In this document: positions 38,130 to 47,451 of the stretch, in pieces | Position numbering within the stretch: position 1 is the first letter of the stretch | Layout: the number at the start of each line of letters is the position of its first letter | NCBI GenBank assembly: GCA_963814315.1 | Contig: CAWFCG010000003.1 | Coordinates: forward strand, 930,001 to 994,000 | Length of the DNA: 64,000 nt | Direction of reading: 5' to 3' | Source of the DNA: JAFMJV01 sp963814315 | Lineage (GTDB): Bacteria; Chloroflexota; Limnocylindria; Limnocylindrales; CSP1-4 | Program-made: the position numbers and the translations under genes | Notes under the pieces: generated by a model | Database searches by the model: none | The model's input: only the letters and a program-made list of their open reading frames with translations | Told to the model about the DNA's origin: nothing

Positions 38130-38654
38130 CAGCGTGGAGGTTGCGACGATCCGAAGCCCGCACATGGCCCCGATCGCACGAATCAGCCGGCGCGAGTGTC
38201 AGATGAGATATTGCCCGCGCGGGGCACGGTCTGAAGGTTGCTCATGCCGTGGGATCGATCCGCCGTTTGCAACAGCGACCAAGACCTACCAGAGGGCTTG
38301 GGGCTCTGCGTCTTCCGGACCTGCCGGTTGCGGAGATCGTCCATTCGATCCGAGTACCTCCGGACTCGACTGTACTCCTCCACCCGCGTGAATGGAAGCC
38401 CCAATCGAGCTCCGTACGCATCGATCATTCGCCGCGCCTGTCCCGGACCATCGTCAGGGGGCGCCTCGCCGATGATGCGCTACACTTGGTGCACATCCCC
38501 GACCCGCGCGCGGTCGAGCACCGGATGACCGGTGTGCTCCCGCTGGCGCGTGTCCTATCAAGCCACCGCTCCCCATTCGGGATGCGTCGAGCGGTACCAA
38601 CACCATGGCTGGCCCGAGCGCACCTACGTCGCGCCGCCGGTCGAAAGGACATCC
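38130..38654. other. Gene-poor, less GC-rich stretch
   Basis: About 525 bp without a convincing gene, visibly lower in G+C than the flanks. A leftward frame at 38183-38428 (81 codons, ATG at 38428) has a plausible charged N-terminal part (LPFTRVEEYSRVRRYSDRMD) but no ribosome binding site or known family. A rightward frame overlapping the next gene looks random. TACACT at about 38480 could be a -10. A decayed or horizontally acquired fragment is possible. Confidence 0.4.
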
Positions 38655-38879
38655 ATGCTCACACGCTCACATCATTCACCAACGGCCCTGAGCCGACGCA
38701 GCCACGCTCAGCGGCGCCTTCGCCGTGCCGCTTCGGCGCGGCTCTTCTGCAGCACCAACGGCTGCACCACCTTCATGGTCCTCGAGGACGGGGGGCGTCG
38801 GGCGGTCTGCCCCGTCTGCGGTCTGGATCGGAAACTCCGCGCCGGCCGAAACGACGCGGTTCCCGCTCTGTCCAACTAG
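38655..38879 (+). CDS. Small zinc-ribbon protein
   Basis: A 74-residue basic protein with a four-cysteine knuckle: FCSTNGCTTFMVLEDG then VCPVCGLDRKL. The N-terminal half is Arg/His/Ser-rich (SRRSHAQRRLRRAASARL), suggesting nucleic-acid contact. AAAGGA 6 nt before the ATG supports the start. Zinc-ribbon assignment rests on the CxxxxC/CxxC spacing; function is not known. A second tiny zinc-ribbon gene is at 47276. Confidence 0.65.
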   Translation: MLTRSHHSPTALSRRSHAQRRLRRAASARLFCSTNGCTTFMVLEDGGRRAVCPVCGLDRKLRAGRNDAVPALSN

Positions 38880-38925
38880 GCCGCGACGGGTGGCAAGCGA
38901 TCGACGCTCGTCGGATTCCACAGGC

Positions 38926-39270
38926 ATGGAAAACGAGCTCGTCGCATGGGGCAAGGTGATCACGCTCGAGACCGTCGGCCGACACAGCGGCCAGCGGCGC
39001 CGGGTCACCATCGGCTTCACCGAGGATCCCAGCGGTGCCCTGCTGGTCGCCGCCGCCGACGAGGCCACCCAGTGGGCACGCAACCTGCTGCGTGAGCCCC
39101 ACTGCTGGGTCGAGCGGGTCAGGACCCGGGGACGCTTTCGGGCCGTCCGGCTAGGTGGGAGCGACCACGACGCGGCGGTCATGGCGCTGATCCTCAAGTA
39201 CGGCACGCCCTCGGAGCGCTTGGGCGAGGGGCCAGCTTTTCGCCTTGAGCCGATAGTGGACATAGAGTGA
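38926..39270 (+). CDS. Deazaflavin (F420)-dependent nitroreductase-family protein
   Basis: A 114-residue split-barrel protein of the Ddn/F420H2-dependent reductase type. The signature is VITLETVGRHSGQRRRVTIGF, followed by LLVAAADEATQWARNLLREP and a C-terminal VMALILKYGTP. These enzymes use F420H2 or related cofactors to reduce quinones and nitro-compounds. ATG at 38926 begins directly at the conserved region. The next gene is a helicase 177 bp on; no shared role is evident. Confidence 0.78.
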   Translation: MENELVAWGKVITLETVGRHSGQRRRVTIGFTEDPSGALLVAAADEATQWARNLLREPHCWVERVRTRGRFRAVRLGGSDHDAAVMALILKYGTPSERLGEGPAFRLEPIVDIE

Positions 39271-39447
39271 CGCCGCGCACCTGCCCGCGACGCAGCGACT
39301 ACACTGGCTCCACCAGATGCATCAGTTCCTGTTGATCACCGTCGTGGCACCTCCGGGTCGGTGCTACGCGTCGTCCGCGCCAATCGAACGTGTCAGCCCT
39401 GGACCTGGCCCCGTGGGGTGGGCGGCCCAACGACCCGAAGGACTTGT

Positions 39448-40704
39448 ATGCCATTCGACCATCTGGGCCTAGGCCCGGAACTCCTCCGCGCTGTGGAGGA
39501 AGAGGGGTACACCGACCCCACGCCGATCCAGGAAAGAGCCATCCCGATCGTCCTGCGAGGCGCCGACCTGATGGCTCGCGCCCAGACCGGTACCGGCAAG
39601 ACTGCGGCCTTCGCGCTCCCCATCCTGGAGCGCATGAAGGTGCACGCCAACAAGTCCTTCTCGCCAGCTCGCCATCCCATCCGGGTGCTCGTCGTGACGC
39701 CGACCCGCGAGCTGGCCGTGCAGGTGCACGAGTCCTTCAGGTCGTACGGCCGTCATGTCGGACTGCGTTCGACCATCGTCTACGGCGGTGTGCCCATGGG
39801 CCCACAGGAGAAGGACCTGCTCGGTGGGGTCGAGATCGTGGTGGCCACGCCCGGTCGCCTGCTCGATCACGCCGGTAGCCGGACCCTGAACCTGGGCCAG
39901 GTCGAAGTGCTCGTCCTCGATGAGGGCGACCGTATGCTGGATATGGGCTTCATCGATGATATCCGTCGCATCCTGGCGCTGCTGCCGACCAAGCGGCAGA
40001 ACCTGCTCTTCTCGGCCACACTCGATGTCGAGGTCCGTTCGCTCGCGAGCACGTTCCTCGACCACCCCGAGTCCGTCGACGTGGCGCCCACCATCTCCGC
40101 TGCTGAATCGGTCGAGCAGGTCGCCTACCTCGTGGACGCCGACCGCAAGCGTGAGCTGCTCAGCTATCTGGTGCGTTCACGCGATCTGCGCCAGGTCCTC
40201 GTCTTCACCCGCACCAAGCAGATGACGCGGCGACTGGCTTCGCAGCTCGACCGCGGTGGCGTGGAAGCCACCGCCATCCATGGCGATCGCACCCAGCCGG
40301 AGCGGGAGCGTGCCCTGGAGCAGTTTAAGGCCGGTGATGTTCGCGTGCTGGTGGCGACCGATGTCGCCGCGCGTGGCCTGGATATCGAAGCACTGCCGGT
40401 GGTGGTCAACTACGAGATCCCCTTCGATCCCGAGGACTATGTCCACCGCATCGGCCGAACCGGCCGTGCCGGCATGGAGGGCCTCGCCATCTCGCTCGTA
40501 TCCTTCGACGAGGAGGAGCAACTGAAGGGCATCAACCGCCTACTCAAGCGCGATCTGCCGCTCCGGCAAGTGCGCGGCTTCGAAGTCGATCCGGCCTCAC
40601 GCGCGGTGCGCCCCAGCGGACGCAACGGACGTGCTCCGACGGCTGGTCGCGGTCGGCCGCCCAGCAGCGGAAGTCGCAGCGTCTCCCGCAGCGGTTCACG
40701 CTAG
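39448..40704 (+). CDS. DEAD-box RNA helicase (RhlE-like) with DEGD motif II
   Basis: ATP-dependent RNA unwinding protein of 418 residues, likely in ribosome assembly or cold-adapted mRNA decay. Visible motifs: GYTDPTPIQERAIP (Q motif), AQTGTGKT (near 46), PTRELAVQ, TPGRLLD, motif II reading VLDEGDRMLDMGF rather than DEAD, SAT, ATDVAARGLDI and HRIGRTGRAG. The tail (about 385-418) is Arg/Gly/Ser-rich, a common RNA-binding extension. GAAGGA precedes the ATG at 39448. A TACACT box at 39300 may be the promoter. The 3' end overlaps pepN by 4 bp, convergently. Confidence 0.9.
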   Translation: MPFDHLGLGPELLRAVEEEGYTDPTPIQERAIPIVLRGADLMARAQTGTGKTAAFALPILERMKVHANKSFSPARHPIRVLVVTPTRELAVQVHESFRSYGRHVGLRSTIVYGGVPMGPQEKDLLGGVEIVVATPGRLLDHAGSRTLNLGQVEVLVLDEGDRMLDMGFIDDIRRILALLPTKRQNLLFSATLDVEVRSLASTFLDHPESVDVAPTISAAESVEQVAYLVDADRKRELLSYLVRSRDLRQVLVFTRTKQMTRRLASQLDRGGVEATAIHGDRTQPERERALEQFKAGDVRVLVATDVAARGLDIEALPVVVNYEIPFDPEDYVHRIGRTGRAGMEGLAISLVSFDEEEQLKGINRLLKRDLPLRQVRGFEVDPASRAVRPSGRNGRAPTAGRGRPPSSGSRSVSRSGSR

Positions 40705-43274
40705 GCCGGAACCGAGGCGGGCTCAGCGGCGAAGGCCCGGACGCGGATGTCACGCTCCACATCGTCAGCGACTTCGGTGAGGTGTCTCCGCAGGAGATCA
40801 TGCTCGTCGTCCAGTCGCCTCACGACCGTCCGGATCCGCTCCAGCTCCGCGGGCTCGGCCCAGCGGTCGGGGACGAGCGAACGCAGATAGCTCTCGGCGT
40901 AGGCATGGTCACGCGCGTCGTACACCCCGGCGACCGCAGCGTAGAACGGTTGCCGATATGGAAGCAGGATCTCACGCTGATGGTCCCACTGGAAGCCGCC
41001 GATGGCTGCGCGGGTGAGATAGTCCGAACCATAGCCAGGCCCGTTGATGCGTTCCCAGGCGACTTGCTTGACGCCGGCGTCGGGCTCACTCACCCCCGCC
41101 CGGATGGACGCCCGCTGCCCCCGGTCGGAGGGATCGCGAACGCGCTCCGCTGCGATGCGCTCCGCCGCCCCATCCATGGCATGGGCGACGGCCTTGATGG
41201 TGAGCGTCCAGCGTAGCTGTTGATCGGGCTGGAAACCTTCGACCGACCAGCGTCCATCGATGAGACCCAACAGCTCGTGGACATCGCCAGCATCCGCGGC
41301 GACGGCGGCCGCGGTTCGCGCCCATACCAGTCTGAGGTCGGCATCCTCACTACTCCGCAAGGCAGCGACGGCCATGGCCGTCAGGGCTGAAGCAGCAGCG
41401 ACTCGCCCTTCATCGGGCACGAAACGGCGCTGGGCGACGATGGCGCGATCGAGGATCGACTGCAGCAGTGCGCGGTCGGCCTCCTGAGGGGCGAACCGCT
41501 GCACCGCGTCCAGGTAGTCGGTCGAGCGCAGCTCGCTGCCACGCACCATCTCCCACAGCGTCGACCAAACCTGCTGGCGCAGGAGTGCATCGGGCAGGTC
41601 CGAAAGCCGCTCCAGCGCGAAGGCAAGCGACACCCCGTCCAACTCGATGAGCGCATAGTCGTGGTCGCCGTGATCGGGAAACACGAAGAGCGGTGTCGGG
41701 AGCCCGATCGCCTCTGGCACCGTGATGCACTCCCCGTCGAGGCGCACCGGGATGGTGTCGAGGCGCAGACCTTCACGCCCTGATGCGGCTGACACGAGGC
41801 CGATGGTGGTGGCATGGGGACGGATGAACTCGTGCTCCGGTGGTGCGGACTGGCGTAGCTCCAACGCATCGATGCGGCTGGCTGAGGCAGTCCAGCGCGT
41901 ACTGATGGTGTTGAGCGATGGGGTCTGCAGCCAGAGTCGAGCCCACTCGTCGAGCGGCCGGCCGGCCGCGTTCCCGAGAGCGCCAAGGAAGTCGGCCAGG
42001 TCCGCGTTGCCCCAGGCATGCTCGTCGATGTAGGCATGCAGCCCTTGGCGGAAGGCGGTATCACCGAGCGAAGCCACCAGCTGCTTGAGGACGGCGGCCC
42101 CTTTCTCGTAAGTGATGGCATCGAAATTGCCGACGGCCTGGTCGGTGTGGTCGACGCAGGTGGCCACCGGGTGTGTCGTCGCCAGCTGGTCCTGGTGATA
42201 GGCAGCCGGGCGCATCTGGCCGCTGAAGACCCGCCACGCATCTCCGAAACGGGTGGCGTCGGCGAGACAGCGATACGAAAGATATGTGGCGAAGGCCTCG
42301 TTGAGCCAGAGATGATCCCACCAGCGCATGGTGACGAGGTCCCCGAACCACATGTGGGCAAGCTCGTGGAGGATGACCTCACCGCGGATCAGGCGTTGGC
42401 CATGGGTGGGTGGATCGCGAAAGAGGTAGCTGTCGTGGAACGTGACGGCGCCGACGTTCTCCATGGCACCAGCATTGAACTCCGGCACGAAGAGCTGGTC
42501 GTACTTGTGGAACGGGTAGCGCCGACCGAACAGGTCCGCGTAATAGTCCATCCCTTGGCCGGTGATCTCGAACACCTCCGCCGCGCTCCGCTGCAACTCA
42601 TTGCGCATGCTGGCCCGTCCGTAGAGACCCAGTGGGATGCGGTCGTGGACCGCATCGAGCCGCACGTAGGGACCGGCGATGAGCGAGAAGAGATAGGTCG
42701 AGAACGAGGCGGTGGTGGGGAAATCGAACATCCGACGAGCGTCCCGCAGGTCCGTGGTCTGCGCCGGCGCCTCCGCACTGATGACCTGCCAATGGGCCGG
42801 TGCCGTCACCAGCAAGCGATAAGTCGCCTTGATATCCGGCTGGTCGAAGCAGGGAAAGATGCGGTGCGCCGAGAAGGGCTCCAGGTTGCTGTAGAGGTAG
42901 CTGGCACCGTCTTCGGGATCCACGAAGGCATGAAGCCCGTCGCCGGTCACGTCGTAGGTGTTCTGGTACTCGATGACCAAACGGTTGTGCATGCGCAGGT
43001 TTGCCGGCTGAAGCCAGATGCGATGTCCGCGATGGTCCGGCGCCAGGTCAGTGCCATTCGCTTGCAGCGACCGCAGCGTCCCGGTGAAATCCAGGAACAG
43101 CGGCGTCGTGCTGGAGCGAAGATGAAACTCGACGATCGCGCGTCCCCGGTAGGATCCGAGGCCCTCGGACAGCTCCAGGTCAAGGTCATAGCGGACGTGG
43201 TGGACGCGGGCCGCCCGGTCCAGCGCCTCCTGATGGTGGAGGACATCGCGTCCCGAGCCGCCGTTCGATCTCAT
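40701..43274 (-). CDS. pepN: Aminopeptidase N (M1 family)
   Basis: Zinc metallo-aminopeptidase of 857 residues, cytosolic (no signal peptide), removing N-terminal residues during peptide turnover. The substrate-recognition motif GAMEN is near residue 267, followed by HELAHMWFGDLVT (near 300) with the distal Glu in LWLNEAFATYLSY. ITYEKGAAVL follows and the C-terminal helical repeat domain is complete. Length fits actinobacterial-type PepN. Convergent with the helicase gene; the upstream 209 bp (43275-43483) is the shared promoter region with the divergent GIY-YIG/GreA gene. Confidence 0.95.
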   Translation of the reverse strand: MRSNGGSGRDVLHHQEALDRAARVHHVRYDLDLELSEGLGSYRGRAIVEFHLRSSTTPLFLDFTGTLRSLQANGTDLAPDHRGHRIWLQPANLRMHNRLVIEYQNTYDVTGDGLHAFVDPEDGASYLYSNLEPFSAHRIFPCFDQPDIKATYRLLVTAPAHWQVISAEAPAQTTDLRDARRMFDFPTTASFSTYLFSLIAGPYVRLDAVHDRIPLGLYGRASMRNELQRSAAEVFEITGQGMDYYADLFGRRYPFHKYDQLFVPEFNAGAMENVGAVTFHDSYLFRDPPTHGQRLIRGEVILHELAHMWFGDLVTMRWWDHLWLNEAFATYLSYRCLADATRFGDAWRVFSGQMRPAAYHQDQLATTHPVATCVDHTDQAVGNFDAITYEKGAAVLKQLVASLGDTAFRQGLHAYIDEHAWGNADLADFLGALGNAAGRPLDEWARLWLQTPSLNTISTRWTASASRIDALELRQSAPPEHEFIRPHATTIGLVSAASGREGLRLDTIPVRLDGECITVPEAIGLPTPLFVFPDHGDHDYALIELDGVSLAFALERLSDLPDALLRQQVWSTLWEMVRGSELRSTDYLDAVQRFAPQEADRALLQSILDRAIVAQRRFVPDEGRVAAASALTAMAVAALRSSEDADLRLVWARTAAAVAADAGDVHELLGLIDGRWSVEGFQPDQQLRWTLTIKAVAHAMDGAAERIAAERVRDPSDRGQRASIRAGVSEPDAGVKQVAWERINGPGYGSDYLTRAAIGGFQWDHQREILLPYRQPFYAAVAGVYDARDHAYAESYLRSLVPDRWAEPAELERIRTVVRRLDDEHDLLRRHLTEVADDVERDIRVRAFAAEPASVPA

Positions 43275-43483
43275 GCTGGCGTACGTGACCTCATGGCGAA
43301 AGGCGAACGACCAGAGTCTAACGTTTGCTCACTTATCTACGACTTATCCGTGAAAGGTGTGCCTCACGGCTCTCCCCTTTCGGCCGATGTGTGACAGCTG
43401 GCCTGCACAGGGCAGCTCGCCACACACCACCACGACGTCGTCGACCGGCAAGGCTTGTCGTCGATCTGTGTCACTCTCTAGCC

Positions 43484-44687
43484 ATGCCCCCCGTACCCTC
43501 TGCAGCCGACCTGCTGCGCTCGATCGGACTCGATGTCGACGGCCCCGCGCGCTGGGGCAGCAAACCCCTCAGCCGGTCGGCCGGAGTCTTCGCCGTCGAG
43601 ATCGCTGCGCCCACCAACTCCGCGCCACTCGACCTTGATGAGGTTCGCCGCTGGCTCGAGCGAGTGCCCGAACTCCGCATGGACGGTGAACGGCCCACGC
43701 AGACCTCGCTGGCGACTCGCCTCAGTGCCTATTGGCTGCCGGGCCAGACGCTGCTGTACGTCGGTCGCACCACCAAGAGCCTCAGTGCCCGGGTAGCCTC
43801 GCTGTATGCGACCGATCTCGGCCACTCCCAACCGCATCCCGGTGGCCACTGGCTCAAGGCGTTGCGCCAACAGCCGAAGCTCCGGCTGTGGTGGGCGGAG
43901 ACGGACGCTCCCGAGGAATACGAGGACGAGATGATCAACGCCTTCGCGGTGAGCGTGCCCGAGGAGGTCCGCGCTCGTCTGCCGGAGGGCGCGCCGGTGC
44001 TCCCGTGGGCAAACCTTGGCTCACCCACCGGTCCGACCCGTCCGACCGGCTTGACCGGAACGCTCCTGAGCATGGCGGCCACACCCGTCAAGGCCACCAA
44101 CATCCAACGCTCCGACCGGGCGCGAAGCCAGCGACGCACTGCCACCACCTCCGCCACGGCGCGCAGCCCTCGGTCCACCGCGACCCGGGCCAAGCCAGGC
44201 AATGCCGCGGCAGCCGGGTCACCGCCCAAGGATGCACCGACCCACGTCACGGCCGACGGCCTCACTGCCATGACCGCGGAGCTGCAACGTCTCAAGAGCG
44301 TGGAGCGCCCGCAGGTCGTCGAGCGTGTCAAGAGCGCTCGTGAGCTGGGCGACCTGCGCGAGAACGCCGACTACGAGGCGGCCCGCAACGAGCAATCGTT
44401 CCTGGAGGGTCGGATTCCAGGAGCTTGAGCAACGCTTGCGCACGGCTGTGGTCATCCAGTCAGGGTCGGGCAGCACGATCTCCATGGGGTCCACCGTGGT
44501 GTATGAGATCGACGGCAAGCGTGACACGCTCCAACTCGTCGGCTCGACCGAATCGGACCCAAGTGCGGGGCGCATCAGCGCGGTCTCGCCAGTGGGCAAG
44601 GCGCTGCTGGGCCATCGCGTGGGCGATGAGGTCGGAGTGGCCACACCAACCGCGCAGTTCCACTACCGCATCGTGGAGGTCAAGTAG
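43484..44687 (+). pseudogene. GIY-YIG domain fused to GreA transcript-cleavage factor, with a frameshift
   Basis: Residues 1-155 resemble a GIY-YIG nuclease with an insertion: AGVFAVEIAA at the GIY position, LLYVGRTTKSLSARVASLY at the YIG position, and the possible catalytic Glu in YEDEMINAF. A Ser/Thr/Arg/Ala-rich linker (about 170-255) joins a complete GreA-like part: THVTADGLTAMTAELQRLKS, the coiled-coil tip GDLRENADYEAARNEQ with Asp and Glu, and the FKBP-like domain from GSTVVYEIDG to HYRIVEVK. An extra T near 44415 breaks the frame between EQSFLEGRI and QELEQRL; removing it restores one protein of about 400 residues. The Gre half has no start of its own. Confidence 0.78.
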
Positions 44688-44698
44688 CCGACGTGCGG

Positions 44699-45544
44699 CT
44701 ATCGCGGACGTGGCCGGGCATGGTTGCGGTCACGTCGCTCCTTGGTGCTGCCCCTGTCCTGGACATCGCGCCAGCGCCGGGCTGACAGTGGCTTACGGGA
44801 CGGTACGGTGGCCGACTGCCTGATCCAGCCGAGCCGGCCATCAGCGGTGACCACCCTGAGCCAGCGCTCACCGCGAGGTGTCGCCTTGGCCGCATCCACC
44901 TTGAGCACCTCACCATCATCGATGCGCCCTCGCGACGGCCACCTTCGACCAGCAACCGTGAGCCGAAGCTGTTGATCGTCGCCTGAGCGTCGCCAGTCAC
45001 CCTTGCCCGAGCGCGATGTGGAGCGCGGCGGCATGGCCGAGCCGCCTGATGGGGCCCGCTTGCGCAGACGCATGATGTTGTCGACGTAGCCCTTGGCGTA
45101 GCTCGACCAGCGCTCCTCGTTGCGGTCGGTCCGCCCGGTGAGCCACCAGTAGGCGACGCGCTTCCACGAACCGAGCCAGCGATAGAGATCCTGGAGCTTG
45201 CCGTAGGCGACCTTCTCCTGGTTGAAGGGTGTCTGGTCGGCGCGACGGTCGCCCAGGTACAGCTCGGCCCAGACGGGCCAGTTGAAGGGCATGATCTGGT
45301 ACTTGCCGAATGCACCAGAGGCGCTGTTGCGCGCGTAGTAGTCCCACCCCGATTCCTGGCCGGCCATCGCCCACATGAAGCGGAGTTGGTCGCGCTGGGC
45401 GGGTGCGCCGGCTTTGACTGCTCCGACCGAGGCCGCCCCCAGTAGCGTCGCCAGCAGTGAGGCCGCGACCATGGCCACCAGCCAACGCTGGGCCGATGAC
45501 GCACGATCCGGGACGGAAAGGGACTGGGGCAAGGCTTCCTCCAT
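44699..45544 (-). CDS. Exported lytic-transglycosylase-like protein
   Basis: A 281-residue protein with a signal or anchor helix (LVAMVAASLLATLLGAASVG). The lysozyme-like segment WAMAGQESGWDYYARN has a candidate catalytic Glu, followed by SGAFGKYQIMPFNWPVW, typical of SLT-type folds. The C-terminal part (about 195-281) is basic and resembles an SH3-like wall-binding module (LRVVTADGRLGWIRQ). It probably cuts or binds peptidoglycan; activity is inferred. The stop abuts the convergent Gre gene. Confidence 0.75.
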   Translation of the reverse strand: MEEALPQSLSVPDRASSAQRWLVAMVAASLLATLLGAASVGAVKAGAPAQRDQLRFMWAMAGQESGWDYYARNSASGAFGKYQIMPFNWPVWAELYLGDRRADQTPFNQEKVAYGKLQDLYRWLGSWKRVAYWWLTGRTDRNEERWSSYAKGYVDNIMRLRKRAPSGGSAMPPRSTSRSGKGDWRRSGDDQQLRLTVAGRRWPSRGRIDDGEVLKVDAAKATPRGERWLRVVTADGRLGWIRQSATVPSRKPLSARRWRDVQDRGSTKERRDRNHARPRPR

Positions 45545-45650
45545 CGGCCAACGCGACTGGGCTCAGCCGAGGGTGGCGCCTCCGGCTCCTCTCTGGCTAC
45601 GTGACGATGGTCGGGTTGAGGAGTGGTCCTGTGGGTTCCGGTGTGGTCAC

Positions 45651-46871
45651 TCAGGGCGTGGCGAGCGCCTCAGCCCGGTGGACCGCTTCCCGCAGCTGCA
45701 CATCATCGTCGGCCTCGAATCCGGCGCCCGTCAGCCCCACGAGGTCATCGGGACCAAGGCGGATGGCTCCTGTCGGCAGTGCGATCACCTCGTCTGGAGT
45801 CACTCCCATTCGGAACACGCGCTCCCCAGCGGGGGTCAGCCACTCGCGCACGCCGAGACGCAGTGCCGAACCATCTGACAGCCGCAGTGTGTTGAGGATG
45901 GTGCCAGTGCCGAAGGTCTGCTCGCCGATGATGGTGGCACGCTCGTTATCGCGCAGGGCAGCAGCGAGGATCTCACCACTGCTGGCGGTGCCGTAGTCGA
46001 CCAGCACCACCAGCGGGACATCGGCATCGACCACACGTCCGGGATCGACCGAAACCGGCGCTGGTGCCTCGTCGCGCTCTCGTTCCAGGAACACCACGCC
46101 CTCGTCGAGAAAGGCACTCGCGGCGTTGAGCGCTTCGTCCACCAGGCCGCCCGGGTTGCCACGCAGGTCGAGCACGATCGCGATGGCGCCCGCAGCGCCG
46201 GCATCCTCAAGAGCCTCACGAACCTGGTAGCCGGCACCGACCGAGAATTGCACCACGCGGATGACCGCCACGTCCACCGCCGGTGCCATGGCCCAGCTGA
46301 CCGGATCCACCTCGACCTCGTCCCGCCGGACGCGGAAGACCTGGCGCTCCTCGCTGCCAGGGCGTTCGATGCCCAGGAGCACGCTGGTGCCTGGTACGCC
46401 GCGGACGAGTTCGGCCAAACCGCCCAGCGGGACGCGCGCGGTATCCATGCCATCGACGCTCGCGATGATGTCACCGGCACGCAGTCCGGCGCGCTCGGCC
46501 GGCGAGCCATCGATGACGGAGACGACCAACGGCGCACTGGCACGTTGGTCCAGCACGACGCCGATGCCGACGATGCGACCCTCGAGGATGTCCTGTTCGA
46601 CCTTGTACTCCGTCTCGGTGAGGTATTCGGTATGGCCATCGTCGCCCAGCGCATCCACCATGCCACGGATGGCGCCGAGGGTGAGGTTCTCACTGCTGAC
46701 GGGACCGCCGTCGACGAAGTGCTCCTGGAGGACATCGATGACCTCAGCGATAAGCGCTTGATCCAGCTCCACGGCATCGTCAGGGGCCGTGGCAGCGGCG
46801 GCCGAGGGCAGGCCCAACATGATGGCGAGGGTCACTGCTACGAGCATTCGAGGCGGGATCGGGCGAACCAT
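45651..46871 (-). CDS. S41-family (CtpA-like) protease homologue, catalytic Lys replaced
   Basis: Exported carboxy-terminal-processing-protease homologue of about 406 residues. Parts seen are a signal peptide (MLVAVTLAIMLGLPSAAAAT), an N-terminal helical segment, a PDZ domain (GIGVVLDQ, SPAERAGLRAGDIIASVDG), and the S41 core (IAIVLDLRGNPGGLVDEAL). The catalytic Ser lies in DYGTASSGEILAAAL. Where CtpA/Prc has Lys in TFGKG, this protein reads EQTFGTG, so the Ser/Lys dyad appears broken. ATG at 46871 is used; 46913 is also in frame. It may be an inactive scaffold or use another base. Confidence 0.82.
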   Translation of the reverse strand: MVRPIPPRMLVAVTLAIMLGLPSAAAATAPDDAVELDQALIAEVIDVLQEHFVDGGPVSSENLTLGAIRGMVDALGDDGHTEYLTETEYKVEQDILEGRIVGIGVVLDQRASAPLVVSVIDGSPAERAGLRAGDIIASVDGMDTARVPLGGLAELVRGVPGTSVLLGIERPGSEERQVFRVRRDEVEVDPVSWAMAPAVDVAVIRVVQFSVGAGYQVREALEDAGAAGAIAIVLDLRGNPGGLVDEALNAASAFLDEGVVFLERERDEAPAPVSVDPGRVVDADVPLVVLVDYGTASSGEILAAALRDNERATIIGEQTFGTGTILNTLRLSDGSALRLGVREWLTPAGERVFRMGVTPDEVIALPTGAIRLGPDDLVGLTGAGFEADDDVQLREAVHRAEALATP

Positions 46872-47275
46872 GCTGTGCGCATCATCGACCAGGAAACGGG
46901 GACGCGCAATCATCGTGCGCGACCGCGGTGTCGACCGAGCGGGGACGGCGGCTGTGGATCGATCGTGGATAGACCGGTCAGAATCTCTGGCTTTCGTGGA
47001 TAACTCGCTTGCCAGCGCCGCTGCGCGGCCCTACTGTTGGTGACAGCCCGGAGGGGTCATCGAAACGGAGCCGGAGAGGCTGGTCCGCCAGTCACTTGGG
47101 AGCCGAGACGAAGGCTCAGCCGGGCTCTTTCATGCCTGTCGCGGCCAGATCCTCGCACGAGATTACGAATCGGATCCTCGCGAGCGTGCCAACGTAGGTG
47201 GCACAGGAGAGTCCCATCGTGGACTGACCGCCGCCTCCGGGGCGGTCGGGTCGCACTCGGATGAGGAGACATACC
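46872..47275. other. Intergenic region with hairpins
   Basis: About 400 bp without a convincing gene. GACCGCC/GGCGGTC forms a 7-bp hairpin (47226-47247) just before the small zinc-ribbon gene, and GAGCC...GGCTC pairs around 47100-47117. A riboswitch was considered but no known class could be matched. Promoter for the S41 gene (leftward) probably lies here. Confidence 0.4.
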
Positions 47276-47428
47276 GTGACCACGATCCCCTGCCCTTGGT
47301 GTGAAGAGGATGAACTGCTGGCGTCAGCAGCGCGGCCAAGCCAGCAAGCGGCGTTCGCCTGCCCCGACTGCGGGACCACCATCGCATTGGTCGAGGAGGC
47401 TCCAGATCGGCTGGAACCAGCCGCCTAG
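47276..47428 (+). CDS. Very small zinc-ribbon protein
   Basis: A 50-residue protein: TTIPCPWCEED, then FACPDCGTTIALVEEAP, with two CxxC knuckles 22 residues apart, a compact zinc ribbon. It begins with GTG at 47276, preceded by GAGGAGA with 6-7-nt spacing, and ends with TAG at 47428. The C-terminus is acidic. Comparable proteins serve as small regulators or RNA-polymerase/ribosome-associated factors in high-GC bacteria, but this one cannot be assigned. Confidence 0.7.
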   Translation: MTTIPCPWCEEDELLASAARPSQQAAFACPDCGTTIALVEEAPDRLEPAA

Positions 47429-47451
47429 CCGGATGCTGGACAAGGCGGAAG

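Noticed and set aside
46930..47200. Known riboswitch (glycine, guanidine) before the small zinc-ribbon gene
   Set aside because: Some GGAGAG and GGTCCG fragments occur but not in the order or pairing of either class.
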